From positions 13,154 to 77,153 of the forward strand of contig CAZSOQ010000001.1 of assembly GCA_964608495.1 (NCBI GenBank): a DNA stretch of 64,000 nucleotides. Reading direction: 5' to 3'. The position numbers and the translations under genes were made by a program. The notes under the pieces were generated by a model, which was not told where the DNA came from, ran no database searches, and was given only the letters and a program-made list of their open reading frames with translations. The stretch is from JAKORR01 sp964608495. Lineage in GTDB: Bacteria; Armatimonadota; Zipacnadia; Zipacnadales; FEN-943. Below, one piece after another: positions 9,557-19,097 of this stretch; position 1 is the first letter of the stretch; every line of letters begins with the position of its first letter.

Positions 9557-10072
9557 ATGCCGCCAGTGTGTGACGCGAGAACGATCTGCTCCCGGTGCGG
9601 CAGGGAGGTCCCGGCGGCGGAGGCCCTGGGCATTGACGGCGAGCCGGTCTGCCGGCGATGTTTGCACGGTGACGCCCGGCCGTACCTGATGTACCCGATC
9701 GGCTATGTCCGCAACGACCTTTCTCGCCCCGAGAGCGGCTTCGGCACCAGGGGCGGAGACCGCGTCTCGCGCATCGAGCTCTTGCCGACGATGGCGCCGT
9801 TCACGCAGGGCCTGGCCGACGAGAAGCACCTGACCGTCGTCTACGTTCTGCACAAGAGCCCGGGTGTCCGCACGGTCTTCGCCCGCGGCTGGGACGGCAA
9901 ACGCGTTGGCATGTTCGCCTCACGGACGCCAGACCGCATCAACCCGATCGCGGTAACCGAGGTGCGGCTGCTACGGGTCGAGGGGGCTAGGCTCTTCGTG
10001 GAGGGCTTGGACGCCGTGGATGGCAGCCCCGTTCTCGACCTCAAGATGGGGCAAGCGGCCTTCCACGACTAG
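9557..10072 (+). CDS. trmO: TrmO/TsaA-family tRNA methyltransferase with N-terminal zinc ribbon
   Basis: TrmO enzymes use S-adenosylmethionine to N6-methylate t6A at tRNA position 37. The 171-residue protein has the family landmarks PIGYVRND (47-54), SRIELLP (71-77), RINPIAVTEVRLL (127-139) and GLDAVDGSPVLDLK (150-163). Before this domain lies a small zinc ribbon: C11/C14 (CSRC) and C32/C35 (CRRC). The core is somewhat divergent: the usual DIKPY end reads DLKMGQ. The start at 9557 follows AGGGAAG. It is a housekeeping-type gene between two secreted-enzyme genes and is probably transcribed on its own. Confident at the family level; the tRNA substrate is inferred. Confidence 0.8.
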   Translation: MPPVCDARTICSRCGREVPAAEALGIDGEPVCRRCLHGDARPYLMYPIGYVRNDLSRPESGFGTRGGDRVSRIELLPTMAPFTQGLADEKHLTVVYVLHKSPGVRTVFARGWDGKRVGMFASRTPDRINPIAVTEVRLLRVEGARLFVEGLDAVDGSPVLDLKMGQAAFHD

Positions 10073-10171
10073 GCCCGCGCCGCGCAGCTCGCGACCCATA
10101 GCGCCCCACTCCCGAGCTGTTGCCCCAAGGTGTAGGTGTCTATCCCGCGTCCCCTGCCCCGCAGATTCCTC

Positions 10172-10200
10172 TTGCAGGGATGACCTGCGCCATATAGGAT
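10172..10200 (+). promoter_or_regulatory. Candidate promoter for the dockerin/caspase-fold gene
   Basis: TTGCAG (10172-10177), a 17-base spacer and TAGGAT (10195-10200), lying 156 bases before the ATG at 10356. The hexamers match consensus at 3 of 6 and 4 of 6 positions, so the support is modest. Confidence 0.28.
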
Positions 10201-10355
10201 ACGCGGGCTCAGCGATACTGGGGCTGAGCGTTCCCGGTTGGTGTACAGGTAGTGAGCGGGCCCGGCGCCGAGAGCGGCGTACGGGCCTCATTCAGCCGGG
10301 CAGCATGGCCCCTGGAGGTCCCAGGAGGGCCTCTGCCGACGGAGGGTCTCCGCCG

Positions 10356-12752
10356 ATGAGGCGAAGGTGTGTCGCTGGCAGCTCCGTGAGTTGGTGTGCC
10401 CCCACTGCCGCGTTCAGCCGAGGGACGGCCCGTGCCTGGTCCTGGGGCCTTGCGCTTGTGCTGGTCGCCTTCGCCGCCGTAGGGGCGAGGGCGGATGGCC
10501 GGCCGGGGGACTTCAGCGGCGACGGTGCGGTCACGCTGGACGACCTTCCCGGCTTCGCGCAGGCCTGGGAGACCGCCCGAGGGGGCGGCGAGGTGGATCC
10601 CCGCGGCGACATGGACGGGAACCAGGTTCTCGACCACCTCGACGCAAGGCTTCTGCTCGAGGCCATCCTGAACCCGAACCCGGGCATGTCCACGGCGGAG
10701 CGCCTGGCGGCGATGGACGCCGTGCGGGACGAGTTCCAGACCGTAGTGGACGCGCCCTTCGAGACCTTCCGGGACACGATGCAGGCCTTCCTGCAGTCAA
10801 GGCCGGAGTTCACCGAGGTGCGCGTGATCAACAACTCGGTGTGCGGGCGGTTCACGGACGGTCAGTGGCTGGCGCTGGACTGGACCCCGGCACCGGACCC
10901 GAACTGGTCAGCTCCCGTCGCACCGGCTGGTGTGCTGCCCCGGCCGGCCGGCGCCGGGACGGCGTCGGCGCGAGCGATGGCTGCCCCAGCAGCGGGCGGC
11001 GGGCCGCCGGCTGGCGTCTCGCCGGCCCAGGCCGTGGGCAACACCGCCATTCCGCCGCCAGGGCCGGTGCCTCTGTACAACGCGATGGGCAATGCCTACT
11101 CGGACCTGGCGGGCTGGTTGTATAACTGCTTCAAATCGCGCGGCTATACGAACGAGTACCCGCCCTTTGACCACGTGGCCACGGTCAGTGACTTGATGTC
11201 GCTCTCGGCGCTGAAGCCTATGGCGGTGCTCTACTACAGCGCGCATGGCGGGTCCGCGCCCGACTGGGCGAGCGGGGTAACTACGGGCCACGTGAGCACG
11301 GCCACTAAGGTGACGGCGGAGACGGAGGAGGAGTACGCGGGGGAGCTGTGGCTGGGGAATCTCATCCGGGTGGAGGCCGGCTTCGACAAGGGCCCCGGCG
11401 ACAAGACCCAGGTCGCGGAGCTCTACGCCATCACGTCGGGTTTCGTCATCACCTACTGGACCTTCGCCCAGAACAGCCTGGTGGACATTTCGGCGTGCTA
11501 CAGCAACGCCGCGGACTTCGGCGCCGCCTGCGTGGGCAAAGGGGCCTCGGTCTACGCCGGGTGGAGCAACTCGGTGGGGGACGGCGTGGCGGCCGACTTC
11601 GACGAGTTCTTCTTCGGCCGCCTCCTGGGCATGAACGCCGCCGAGCCGAAGTACGACCCGCCCGTGCGGCCCTTCGCCTGGCCCGAGGTCTACGCCGAGG
11701 CCCAGCGGAGGAAGCTGACCGTGGACGCCTCGAACGGCGCCACCCTGACCATGACGGGGAGCGCGGGCTCGTCGCTGGGCCCCCTGGCGCCGGTGATTGA
11801 CAACGCCGCCATCGTCGAGCGCGCCCCCGACCAGAGCGACCTGATCCTCAACGGCAAGTTCGGGGTGGACCCCGGCGCCGAGAAGCGGCAGGTCTTCGTG
11901 GGCGCCGGCAGCGACACGCTGGAGGTCACGAGCTGGCAGCCCGAGCAGGTGAAGTGCGATCTGCCGGTCACCGGAGCCAAGTCCAGCGGCGACATCCAGG
12001 TCGTCGTCCACGGCGTCTACAGCAACGTCATCCCCATCAGCGAGTGGCAGGGCACCGTCACCTGGACTCTCAAGAGCTATGGCACCTGCCAGCAGAAGAT
12101 CACCGTGGACTTCCGCATCCGCGGCGACGTCCATCCCTACCGCGAGAAGCTGTCGGAGGACAAGCCCACCCAGCCCACTGACCGGTACCTCCAGTGCACG
12201 GGCAAGAAGGGCGCCGGCAGCTACGAGTGCAAGGGCCAGTACGCCCTGGGCAACTACAAGGAGGTCTGGTCGGGCTCGGGCAGCTTCGACGTCGGCAATC
12301 CGGTGAACGTCAACGACTGGGGCAGCGCCTGGTTCACCGTCGACTCCATCGCCAAGAAGGTGAAGTTCGTCTTCATGGGCACCAGCACCTATATGCCCGG
12401 CGGCCACGGCTGCACCTACGACATCACCGAGGGCGTCTACCATCACATAGACCACCAGAACGTATGGATCGGCGATGAGGGCTTCGACGGCGCTGATGAT
12501 CGCGGGATGCCCTGCATGCTGCTGGACCTGGACGACAGCTACGGCTTCGCCGCGGGCAAGCGCACGGGCCACCGGGAGGGCGGCCAGGTCGGCGGGGACA
12601 TCACCATCGAGTGGACGGACTTCAAGTGCACGCACCCACCAACATCCCCCACTCACCAGGCGGCGGCGCCGTTCCTGCGCGGCGGCCGGCTGCGGGCCAC
12701 GGCGTCAAGCCTGGCCGGTCTGCTCCCGCGGCTCCTGGGCCGCCTGGGCTGA
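10356..12752 (+). CDS. Secreted dockerin-like plus clan CD (caspase-fold) peptidase-like protein
   Basis: A 798-residue exported protein; the ATG at 10356 follows GGAGGG at nine bases. A hydrophobic signal segment (about 28-46, ending GARA) leads into a dockerin-like pair of calcium loops: GDFSGDGAVTLDD (51-63) and GDMDGNQVLDHLD (84-96). After a Pro/Ala/Gly-rich linker (180-240), a domain carries hydrophobic residues before HG (VLYYSAHGG, H297) and before AC (LVDISACYSN, C381), the two-motif layout of clan CD cysteine peptidases (caspases, clostripain, gingipain, CHAT). AGWSNSVGDG (401-410) follows as in related folds. Residues about 600-640 are IPT/Ig-like, and the rest is Ser/Gly-rich beta structure. 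I do not recognise a named family. A surface peptidase is a plausible inference, not shown. Confidence 0.72.
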   Translation: MRRRCVAGSSVSWCAPTAAFSRGTARAWSWGLALVLVAFAAVGARADGRPGDFSGDGAVTLDDLPGFAQAWETARGGGEVDPRGDMDGNQVLDHLDARLLLEAILNPNPGMSTAERLAAMDAVRDEFQTVVDAPFETFRDTMQAFLQSRPEFTEVRVINNSVCGRFTDGQWLALDWTPAPDPNWSAPVAPAGVLPRPAGAGTASARAMAAPAAGGGPPAGVSPAQAVGNTAIPPPGPVPLYNAMGNAYSDLAGWLYNCFKSRGYTNEYPPFDHVATVSDLMSLSALKPMAVLYYSAHGGSAPDWASGVTTGHVSTATKVTAETEEEYAGELWLGNLIRVEAGFDKGPGDKTQVAELYAITSGFVITYWTFAQNSLVDISACYSNAADFGAACVGKGASVYAGWSNSVGDGVAADFDEFFFGRLLGMNAAEPKYDPPVRPFAWPEVYAEAQRRKLTVDASNGATLTMTGSAGSSLGPLAPVIDNAAIVERAPDQSDLILNGKFGVDPGAEKRQVFVGAGSDTLEVTSWQPEQVKCDLPVTGAKSSGDIQVVVHGVYSNVIPISEWQGTVTWTLKSYGTCQQKITVDFRIRGDVHPYREKLSEDKPTQPTDRYLQCTGKKGAGSYECKGQYALGNYKEVWSGSGSFDVGNPVNVNDWGSAWFTVDSIAKKVKFVFMGTSTYMPGGHGCTYDITEGVYHHIDHQNVWIGDEGFDGADDRGMPCMLLDLDDSYGFAAGKRTGHREGGQVGGDITIEWTDFKCTHPPTSPTHQAAAPFLRGGRLRATASSLAGLLPRLLGRLG

Positions 12753-12875
12753 CGGCCCGGGCGCGGCCCCGGGCACCCTCGCGCCGGTGCCTGGCGCGCC
12801 CGAGCAGCGGGGAGGGAGCGCCCGGCTCGGGCCGAACCCCGTTGCCATCACGAGCCCCTTCGCGGAGGAGAGACC

Positions 12876-14558
12876 ATGAGCCGGGGAACGATGCTTCTTG
12901 GCGTGCTGCTGCTGTCCACGGCCCGACTGCCCGCCTTTGAGGAGCTGGCGCCGGAGCAGGCCTGGTTCGAGCAGGCGCGGTTCGGGATGTTCATCCACTG
13001 GGGGGCCTACTCGCTCCGAGGCGTCGAGGCGAGCTGGCCGCTGTTCTCCGGCCAGGTGCCCCGCGAGGAGTACGAGGCGCTGCCGGCCCGGTTCGACCCC
13101 ACGCAATTCGACGCGCGGGCCGTCGCGCGACTGGCCAAGCGCGCGGGGATGAAGTACCTCATCCTGACGAGCAAGCACCACGACGGCTTCGCGATGTTCG
13201 ATACGAAGCTGAGCGACTACTCCATCGCGCACGCGCCCTACGGCCGGGACATCTGCCGGATGATGATGGACGCGGCGCGGGCCGAGGGGCTGCGCGTGGG
13301 GTTCTACTTCTCGCTGTGCGACTGGCACCATCCGGACTACATGACCGCGCAGCCGACTGGGGACCCCGGGCCGGGGCTGCTGCCGCTGGAGCTGGACCCG
13401 GCGCGGTGGGAGCGCTTCGTGCGGTTCATGCACGGGCAGGTGCGGGAGCTGTGTACGAACTACGGCAAGCTGGACGTGATGTGGTTCGACGGGGGCTGGG
13501 AGCGGACCGCGGAGCAGTGGAAGTCCGAGGGACTGCACGCCATGATCCGGGAGCTGCAGAGCCCGATCCTCATCAACAACCGCGGAAGCGGGGGCTTTGG
13601 TGACTACGCCACGCCTGAGCAGACGGTGCCGGGCCGGGGCATGAGCGGGCCGTGGGAAACCTGCATGACCATCAACGGGACCTGGGCCTACAACCCCAAC
13701 GACCGCAACTTCAAGTCGGCGGACGATCTCCTGACGGTTCTGGCGAGCACGGCGAGCGGCGGGGGGAATCTGCTGCTGAACGTCGGGCCCATGCCGACCG
13801 GCGAGATCCAGCCGGAGTTCGTCGAGCGGCTGGAGGCGATGGGGCGCTGGCTGGCGGTCAACGGGGCCTCGATCTATGGGACGGACGCGGGCCCGCCCAG
13901 GATGAGCCCGGAGAACCGGGTGACGATGGCGAAGCGGCGGCTCTACGTGCACCTGCTGGCGCCGCCGGAGGACGGCAAGCTGGTCCTCCACGCATTGCGC
14001 AACGAGGTGCTGGACGCGCATCTGCTGAGCACCAAGCAGGCGCTGGGCGTCTCGCGAGCCGGTGACGAGGTGACGGTGGACCTGAGCGGGTTGAGCGGGG
14101 ACCTGAAGCACGAGGTCGTGGTGGTGCGGTTCAGCGGGGACCTGGACGCGTCGGAGGTGTTCGAGGCTGGGGCGGACGGGGTCGTGTCGCTGGCGGCGAG
14201 GGACGTGACGGCCCATGGGCGTGCCGTGTGCTACCAGGAAGGGTACGACGACATCGGCTGCTGGTGGGAGCTGGGGGACTGGGTGAGCTGGAAGGTCCGC
14301 GTGGCGCGGGAGGGCGACTGCGACGTGGTGGTGAACCAGGGAGCGCCGCCGGGACAGGGAGGGACCTACGTGCTGTACGTGGGCGACCAGGGCGTCCTGG
14401 CGACGGTGACGGAGACCACGGGCTGGACAGACTACCGGGAGGTGACGGTGGGGCGGGTCCACCTCAAGCCCGGGGTCCACGAGCTGAGCCTTAGGCCGCA
14501 CGCGCTGAAGGCCTTCGCGCTGATGAACGTGAAGTGGGTGAAGCTGGTGCCGCGCTAG
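12876..14558 (+). CDS. Secreted alpha-L-fucosidase, GH29
   Basis: Hydrolyses terminal alpha-L-fucose from glycans. A signal peptide (1-20, ending RLPA) is followed by the GH29 barrel: WFEQARFGMFIHWG (30-43), KYLILTSKHHDGF (93-105) and the nucleophile Asp in VMWFDGGW (D205). The usual GH29 C-terminal beta domain is followed by a CBM6/CBM35-like module (about 435-560; GDWVSWKV and a final WVKLVP). Length, 560 residues, is normal for GH29 plus one binding module. The start at 12876 has GGAGGAGAG just upstream. The next gene, a UroD-like methyltransferase, begins 45 bases downstream and is probably co-transcribed. High confidence in family and reaction. Confidence 0.95.
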   Translation: MSRGTMLLGVLLLSTARLPAFEELAPEQAWFEQARFGMFIHWGAYSLRGVEASWPLFSGQVPREEYEALPARFDPTQFDARAVARLAKRAGMKYLILTSKHHDGFAMFDTKLSDYSIAHAPYGRDICRMMMDAARAEGLRVGFYFSLCDWHHPDYMTAQPTGDPGPGLLPLELDPARWERFVRFMHGQVRELCTNYGKLDVMWFDGGWERTAEQWKSEGLHAMIRELQSPILINNRGSGGFGDYATPEQTVPGRGMSGPWETCMTINGTWAYNPNDRNFKSADDLLTVLASTASGGGNLLLNVGPMPTGEIQPEFVERLEAMGRWLAVNGASIYGTDAGPPRMSPENRVTMAKRRLYVHLLAPPEDGKLVLHALRNEVLDAHLLSTKQALGVSRAGDEVTVDLSGLSGDLKHEVVVVRFSGDLDASEVFEAGADGVVSLAARDVTAHGRAVCYQEGYDDIGCWWELGDWVSWKVRVAREGDCDVVVNQGAPPGQGGTYVLYVGDQGVLATVTETTGWTDYREVTVGRVHLKPGVHELSLRPHALKAFALMNVKWVKLVPR

Positions 14559-14603
14559 AGGTGCGGCCGTCACGAGGGACGACCAGAGCAGGGAGGAAAG
14601 CGG

Positions 14604-15743
14604 ATGACAGGCGGCAATCGCATCCTGCGGGCGCTTCGGGGCGAATCGCTGGACCGGGTGCCCATCGAGATACCGATCCCGCTAGACCTGGTGCGCTGGG
14701 GGGAGGGATGGCGCCCCGAGGGCGGCTGGATGGCGGAGGAGAACTACCTGCGGGTCGCCGAGGCGGCTGGCGAGCACTGCGACAGCTTCTGGGGCTGCCC
14801 CGGCGTGGGGCACCTGTTCGACCGGCGCTTCGCGATGGTGCCGGCGGAGCGGGTGCACATCGCCAGCGACGAGAGGGTCAACGGCAGGCGCACCGTCACC
14901 TACGTGGTGTCCACGCCGCGCGGGGACCTGAGGACGGTCGAGACCTTCGACGAGGGCGTCAACACCTGGTGGTACCCCGAGCCGCTGTGCAAGAGCAAGG
15001 AGGACGCGGAGAAGCTGCTGTCGGTGCCCTTCGAGGTGGGGGAAGTGGACCTGAGCCAGTACCTGCAGGCGCGGGAGCGGGCCGGTGAGCGAGTGGCGCC
15101 TCAGGTGAGCATCTCGACGCCGCTGGTGAGCGCCGGTCGCCTCCTCCACTTCGACCAATGGCTGGAGTGGTGCGCCAGCGACTTCGGCTTCGTGGACCGG
15201 CTCGTGGCGGCGCACGCCGAGCGGATCGGCGCTCGGCTGAAGGCCGTGCTGGAGGCCGGCGTGGGGCCGGTCTTCTGGTTCGGCGGCTCGGAGCAGGCCA
15301 CGCCGCCGATGATGTCGCGCGAGCTGTTCGAGAAGCTGGTGGTGAAGTACGACGGGCCGCTGATGCGGATGGTCAAGGACTGCGGGTGCTACGTGCACGT
15401 GCACTGCCACGGCAAGGTGGACGCCGTGCTGGAGCATTTCATGGACATGGGCGCGGACTGCCTGGACCCCTGCGAGCCTCACCCGGACGGCGACCTGGAC
15501 TTCGCCGAGGCCAAGCGGAGGGCGCGGGGGCGGATGGTGCTGATCGGGAACATCGAGTTCCGGCACATGGAGCACCTGACGCCGGACCAGATCGAGGAGA
15601 AGGTCAAGCGCGCGATCCTCGACGGGGGCCCCAAGGGCATGATCCTGGGGCTGTCCGCCACCGGGATATCGAGCGTCACGGACCGGTATCGCGACAACTG
15701 CCTGCGCTACATCGAGGCGGGACTGGAGTATGGCGCGAGGTGA
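14604..15743 (+). CDS. UroD-like methyltransferase (MtaA/CmuA-type)
   Basis: A 379-residue cytosolic protein with the uroporphyrinogen decarboxylase fold as used by cobalamin-dependent methyltransferases. It starts RILRALRGESLDRVPIEIP, typical of this branch, and has a metal-site-like CYVHVHCHG stretch near residue 270 followed by MGADCLDPCEPHPDGD. True HemE residues for porphyrin binding are not evident and there is no heme context. GGGAGGAAAG precedes the ATG. It lies between a fucosidase and a GH36-like gene, all on the same strand with gaps under 50 bases, so it probably belongs to a glycan operon. A role in moving methyl groups from methylated sugars is an inference; no corrinoid protein is in the window. 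Confidence 0.85.
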   Translation: MTGGNRILRALRGESLDRVPIEIPIPLDLVRWGEGWRPEGGWMAEENYLRVAEAAGEHCDSFWGCPGVGHLFDRRFAMVPAERVHIASDERVNGRRTVTYVVSTPRGDLRTVETFDEGVNTWWYPEPLCKSKEDAEKLLSVPFEVGEVDLSQYLQARERAGERVAPQVSISTPLVSAGRLLHFDQWLEWCASDFGFVDRLVAAHAERIGARLKAVLEAGVGPVFWFGGSEQATPPMMSRELFEKLVVKYDGPLMRMVKDCGCYVHVHCHGKVDAVLEHFMDMGADCLDPCEPHPDGDLDFAEAKRRARGRMVLIGNIEFRHMEHLTPDQIEEKVKRAILDGGPKGMILGLSATGISSVTDRYRDNCLRYIEAGLEYGAR

Positions 15744-15791
15744 CGCGAGGCCCGGTCGGCCGGGGGCCGCGCCAAGCCGGAGGGCTGCCTC

Positions 15792-18700
15792 ATGCGAGCC
15801 GTTGCTGTGGTTCTGATCGCCGGCACACTGCTGCCGGCCGGGCGGGCCGATGCCGCCACGGTCACGGAAAGGGCCGGCGGCCTGGAGCTAGCCAACGATT
15901 GCGTGGCCCGCACGATAGGCGTGGGCGACCAGGCGGGCCTCACCACGCGCTGGGCGAACCCGCGGCGCGGGCAGGTCTGCGGGGTCGAGTCGGACGAGTT
16001 CCGGCTGAGACTGCGGAGGGGCGAGAAGGAGTATGTCCTGACCGGCCGCGACGCCCCGGGCGAGCCGCGGGTCATCTCGCGCGGGCCCACCGCCACGGTC
16101 GTCGTCAAGTGGCGTTTCGAGGAGCCGGGCGTGGAAGTGGAGGCGGTGCATCAGCTCGTGGGCGCGCAGGCGGTGATGCGCAAGTACCTGCTGATCTCGT
16201 CCACGGGCGGGGAGGACCTGGTGCTGCTGGACGTGGAGGTCGAGCGGCTGCGGCTGGGCCCGCCGCCGGTCGAGATCCAGGGCGTGAAGCTCGAGGCCCC
16301 GAAGCCGACCCTGGCGGGGGGCCTGGGCAAGCCCGTCTTCATCGGCAGCTTCTTCGCGGGGCTGGAGTACCCCATGGGCGAGGCGTCGGTGCACGAGGGC
16401 ACGCTGATCCTCGCCCATCACCCGGGCAGACCGCTGGGCAGCGATCGGCTGCAGAGCAAGACCGCCGTGCTGGGCGCGGCGGGCATGGGCGAGACGGTGA
16501 GCGAAGCGTTCCTGGACTACGTGGGCGGCATCCGCCCCAACGCCCGCAAGCCGTTGCGGCACTATATCGTCCAGAAGCAGTTCCTGGTGGGGCGGACGTT
16601 CAAGTGCGAGGAGTACATCGCCGCGGCCGAGCAGTTCCGCGACAAGCTGTACGGGCCTCACGGCGTCGCGCCGGACGGGCTGAACGTGTGGAACTACTAC
16701 CTGCACGGGCCGGGCCTCTTCGCCTGGGACACCGCCAAGTACCCCGAGGGCTTCGGGCCGCTGAGGAAGGTCCTGGATAGCTTCGGGGTCGGGCTGGGGA
16801 TCTGGGTGAGCTTCTACTGCCACGAGGGGTGCGACCTCAACTGGGGCGCGCAGCAGGGGTACGAGGTGGACCAGCCCGAGCGGGGCTGGCTTGGCGGCAG
16901 CTACTGCCTGGCGGGGCCCAGGTACTACGAGGACTATAGCCGGCGAGTGCTGGAGCTGGTGCGCGAGAACGGCGTGCAGTTCATGCACATTGACTTCAAC
17001 CGGTTCGACTGCAACGCCAGCGACCACGGCCACCTGCCGGGCGTGTACGGCCGCGAGGCGCGGATGGACGCCGAGATCCGTCTGCTGACGGCCCTGCGGG
17101 AGATCAACCCGGACCTGTTCCTGATGATGGGCTGCGGCTCGTACAAGAGCCCGTGGCTGCTGCAGTACTTCGACGTGATCTGGCCCGACTTGGGGGGAGA
17201 CACGGGCCTGTGCGACGTGCCGGCGGCCATGCCTCGCGACAACGAGATCACGCTGCGCGACATCCACTACCGCAGGCGGATGCTCGAGGAGCCTGAGGTC
17301 TACATGCCCACGTGGGGGTGGTGGACCCACGAGCCGCTCTTCAACCGCGGCGAGGCGGCGGCGAGAGCCGCGGAGCTGTGCGGGCTGAGCCTGCAGGAGA
17401 AGTGGGAAGACAACGTGGTCATGGACATGAGCCGCGGCACGCGCTGCTGGGCCATGCACTTCGACACGGAGCTTATGAACGCCGGCGAGGGGAACTGGCG
17501 GTGGCTGGCCTCGGCGATGAAGTGGGCCCGCGGGCATCACCCGCTGATGACGAGGACCTGGCTCGTGGGCGGCGATCCCGAGAAGGAAGAGGTCTACGGC
17601 TACGCCCACGCCGACAGCGAGCGGGTCATCATCACGGTGCACAACCCGTCGTCCGCCACGCAGGAGTTCCGGATAGGGCTGGGCGAGGCGCTGGCTCTGC
17701 GGCCCGAGCGGCTGGCCCTGCGCGCGCTCTACCCATACCAGGTGATCCAGCCCGAGGCCTATCGCGTCGGCCAGGTCGTCAGCCGGCCGGTGCCGGGCAA
17801 CCAGGTCATGATGTTCGAGTTCTGCCCCGTGGAGGACGTCGCGGACCTGCCGGTGGGAGTGCCCTTCCGCTTCGACGATGCGGGCCGATGCGTGCTGCTG
17901 AATCTGCCGGGGAGCGAGGCGGACGTGAGGCGGGGAGTCGAAGGCGAGGCCACGAAGGTGCGCTTCCCAGGCCGGGCGTCCAGGCCCGAGATCGGGAAGC
18001 TCGAGGTCGAGCGGGTCGGACAGGCGATTCGGGGGAAGACGAGCGTGGCGCGAGAGGACGGGCAGGGCGAGCTGGTGGTGACGCTTAGGTTCGCGGCCGC
18101 CGTGAAGCGCCTGCCCGAGGCCGAGTTCCGGCTGGAGGGCCGGGAGGTGGCCTTCACGACCGTGGCCTATGCCCCGACGCCCGGTCCCGGCGTCCAGCGG
18201 GCGCCCACGAAGTTCGTGGCCTATCGCCTTCCCGTGACGGGGAAAGGGCAGTGCGAGTTCAGCATCGAGTTCGGGAGGCCGTTCTACGACACGCAGGTGG
18301 AAGCGGTGCTGAGGGCCTACCTGCCGGTCGTCGAGACGCCGTGTCCGTGGCCGGTCGAGCAGGGAGAGCGGCCGATGCTGCCGGCCCCGCACGACCAGCG
18401 CGGCGCCGTGCTGAGCGTGCTGAACGGCGGGAGCGTGTCGGTCGAGGGGACGCGCAAGCCGATGACGGCGACGAGCTCGTCCTGCTGGCAGGAGACGGGC
18501 CATGAGCCGTGGCGGGCCGTGGACGGGGCCCCGGCGACCTTCTGGACCTCGGCGACGACGAAGGACGAAGGGCTCGAGGTGGACCTGGGGCAGGAGATGA
18601 CGGTGAAGGGCGTGACGGTGCTGTGGTACGCGCCGTGGAAGGTGGGGCACTACAAGATCGAGGTGTGGCGCGACGGCGAGTGGGCCGAGGTCGTGGACCG

Positions 18701-18863
18701 CACCGATGAGGACGGCAGGGGCGACGAGGCCGGTGCCTACCGCACCGAGGACACCTTCGAGCCGGTGCCGACGACGAAGCTGCGCCTGCGGATCCTGACC
18801 GTGAACCCCGGCAGCGCGAACACGGCGGTCCGGGAGCTGGAGGTGCTGACGGACGAGGACTGA
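15792..18863 (+). CDS. Secreted GH36-like (alpha-galactosidase-type) protein with F5/8C domain
   Basis: A 1023-residue exported protein with a clean signal peptide (1-21, ending GRADA). Residues 25-285 form an N-terminal beta supersandwich. The barrel (about 295-560) has VGLGIWVSFY (333-342) and VQFMHIDFNRFDCN (395-408), in which D401 sits where GH36/GH27 enzymes have the nucleophile (KWDxN-like). WDVI-type strands (FDVIWPDLGG) follow. Beta domains come next, and the last 140 residues are an F5/8 type C (discoidin) sugar-binding domain: WRAVDGAPATFWTS, VDLGQEMTVKGV and LRLRILTVN. GGAGG precedes the ATG. Probably acts on alpha-linked galactose or a relative; specificity and the acid/base residue were not resolved. 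Confidence 0.8.
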   Translation: MRAVAVVLIAGTLLPAGRADAATVTERAGGLELANDCVARTIGVGDQAGLTTRWANPRRGQVCGVESDEFRLRLRRGEKEYVLTGRDAPGEPRVISRGPTATVVVKWRFEEPGVEVEAVHQLVGAQAVMRKYLLISSTGGEDLVLLDVEVERLRLGPPPVEIQGVKLEAPKPTLAGGLGKPVFIGSFFAGLEYPMGEASVHEGTLILAHHPGRPLGSDRLQSKTAVLGAAGMGETVSEAFLDYVGGIRPNARKPLRHYIVQKQFLVGRTFKCEEYIAAAEQFRDKLYGPHGVAPDGLNVWNYYLHGPGLFAWDTAKYPEGFGPLRKVLDSFGVGLGIWVSFYCHEGCDLNWGAQQGYEVDQPERGWLGGSYCLAGPRYYEDYSRRVLELVRENGVQFMHIDFNRFDCNASDHGHLPGVYGREARMDAEIRLLTALREINPDLFLMMGCGSYKSPWLLQYFDVIWPDLGGDTGLCDVPAAMPRDNEITLRDIHYRRRMLEEPEVYMPTWGWWTHEPLFNRGEAAARAAELCGLSLQEKWEDNVVMDMSRGTRCWAMHFDTELMNAGEGNWRWLASAMKWARGHHPLMTRTWLVGGDPEKEEVYGYAHADSERVIITVHNPSSATQEFRIGLGEALALRPERLALRALYPYQVIQPEAYRVGQVVSRPVPGNQVMMFEFCPVEDVADLPVGVPFRFDDAGRCVLLNLPGSEADVRRGVEGEATKVRFPGRASRPEIGKLEVERVGQAIRGKTSVAREDGQGELVVTLRFAAAVKRLPEAEFRLEGREVAFTTVAYAPTPGPGVQRAPTKFVAYRLPVTGKGQCEFSIEFGRPFYDTQVEAVLRAYLPVVETPCPWPVEQGERPMLPAPHDQRGAVLSVLNGGSVSVEGTRKPMTATSSSCWQETGHEPWRAVDGAPATFWTSATTKDEGLEVDLGQEMTVKGVTVLWYAPWKVGHYKIEVWRDGEWAEVVDRTDEDGRGDEAGAYRTEDTFEPVPTTKLRLRILTVNPGSANTAVRELEVLTDED

Positions 18864-18988
18864 GTTCCCGCGCGCGACGACCGCGCCACGGCCGCTCTCG
18901 CGGCGCTAAGTAGTTGCTCGTGATGACATAGGGCGAGCGTAGGGGCAAGCAAAGCCCCGTCACTGCAAACACCCTGGGGCTCTGCCCG

Positions 18989-19097
18989 AGGCTGCGCAGA
19001 AAGCGCCGGAAAAGCAGTACTGCGCAGCGTAGTAGTGTGACCCTTGGGCTATAAGCCTGTACGGCGCAGGTAGGCCCGCGCACTTTCTGCGCAGCCT
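18989..19097. repeat. 15-base perfect inverted repeat with 79-base centre
   Basis: AGGCTGCGCAGAAAG at 18989-19003 is exactly reverse-complemented by CTTTCTGCGCAGCCT at 19083-19097. Just outside, CTGGGGC (18974-18980) is matched by GCCCCAG (19099-19105), so the pairing extends with a bulge. The centre contains further short palindromes. Suggests one large structured element on either strand. Confidence 0.6.

Noticed and set aside
14604..15743. HemE, true uroporphyrinogen decarboxylase
   Set aside because: The sequence fits the methyltransferase branch, there is a second copy, and no heme genes are nearby.
15888..18650. A 920-codon open frame on the minus strand antisense to the GH36-like gene
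   Set aside because: Its composition (His, Arg, Pro, Gln, Leu rich) is that of GC-rich antisense sequence. It has no domains and lies within a gene with clear motifs.
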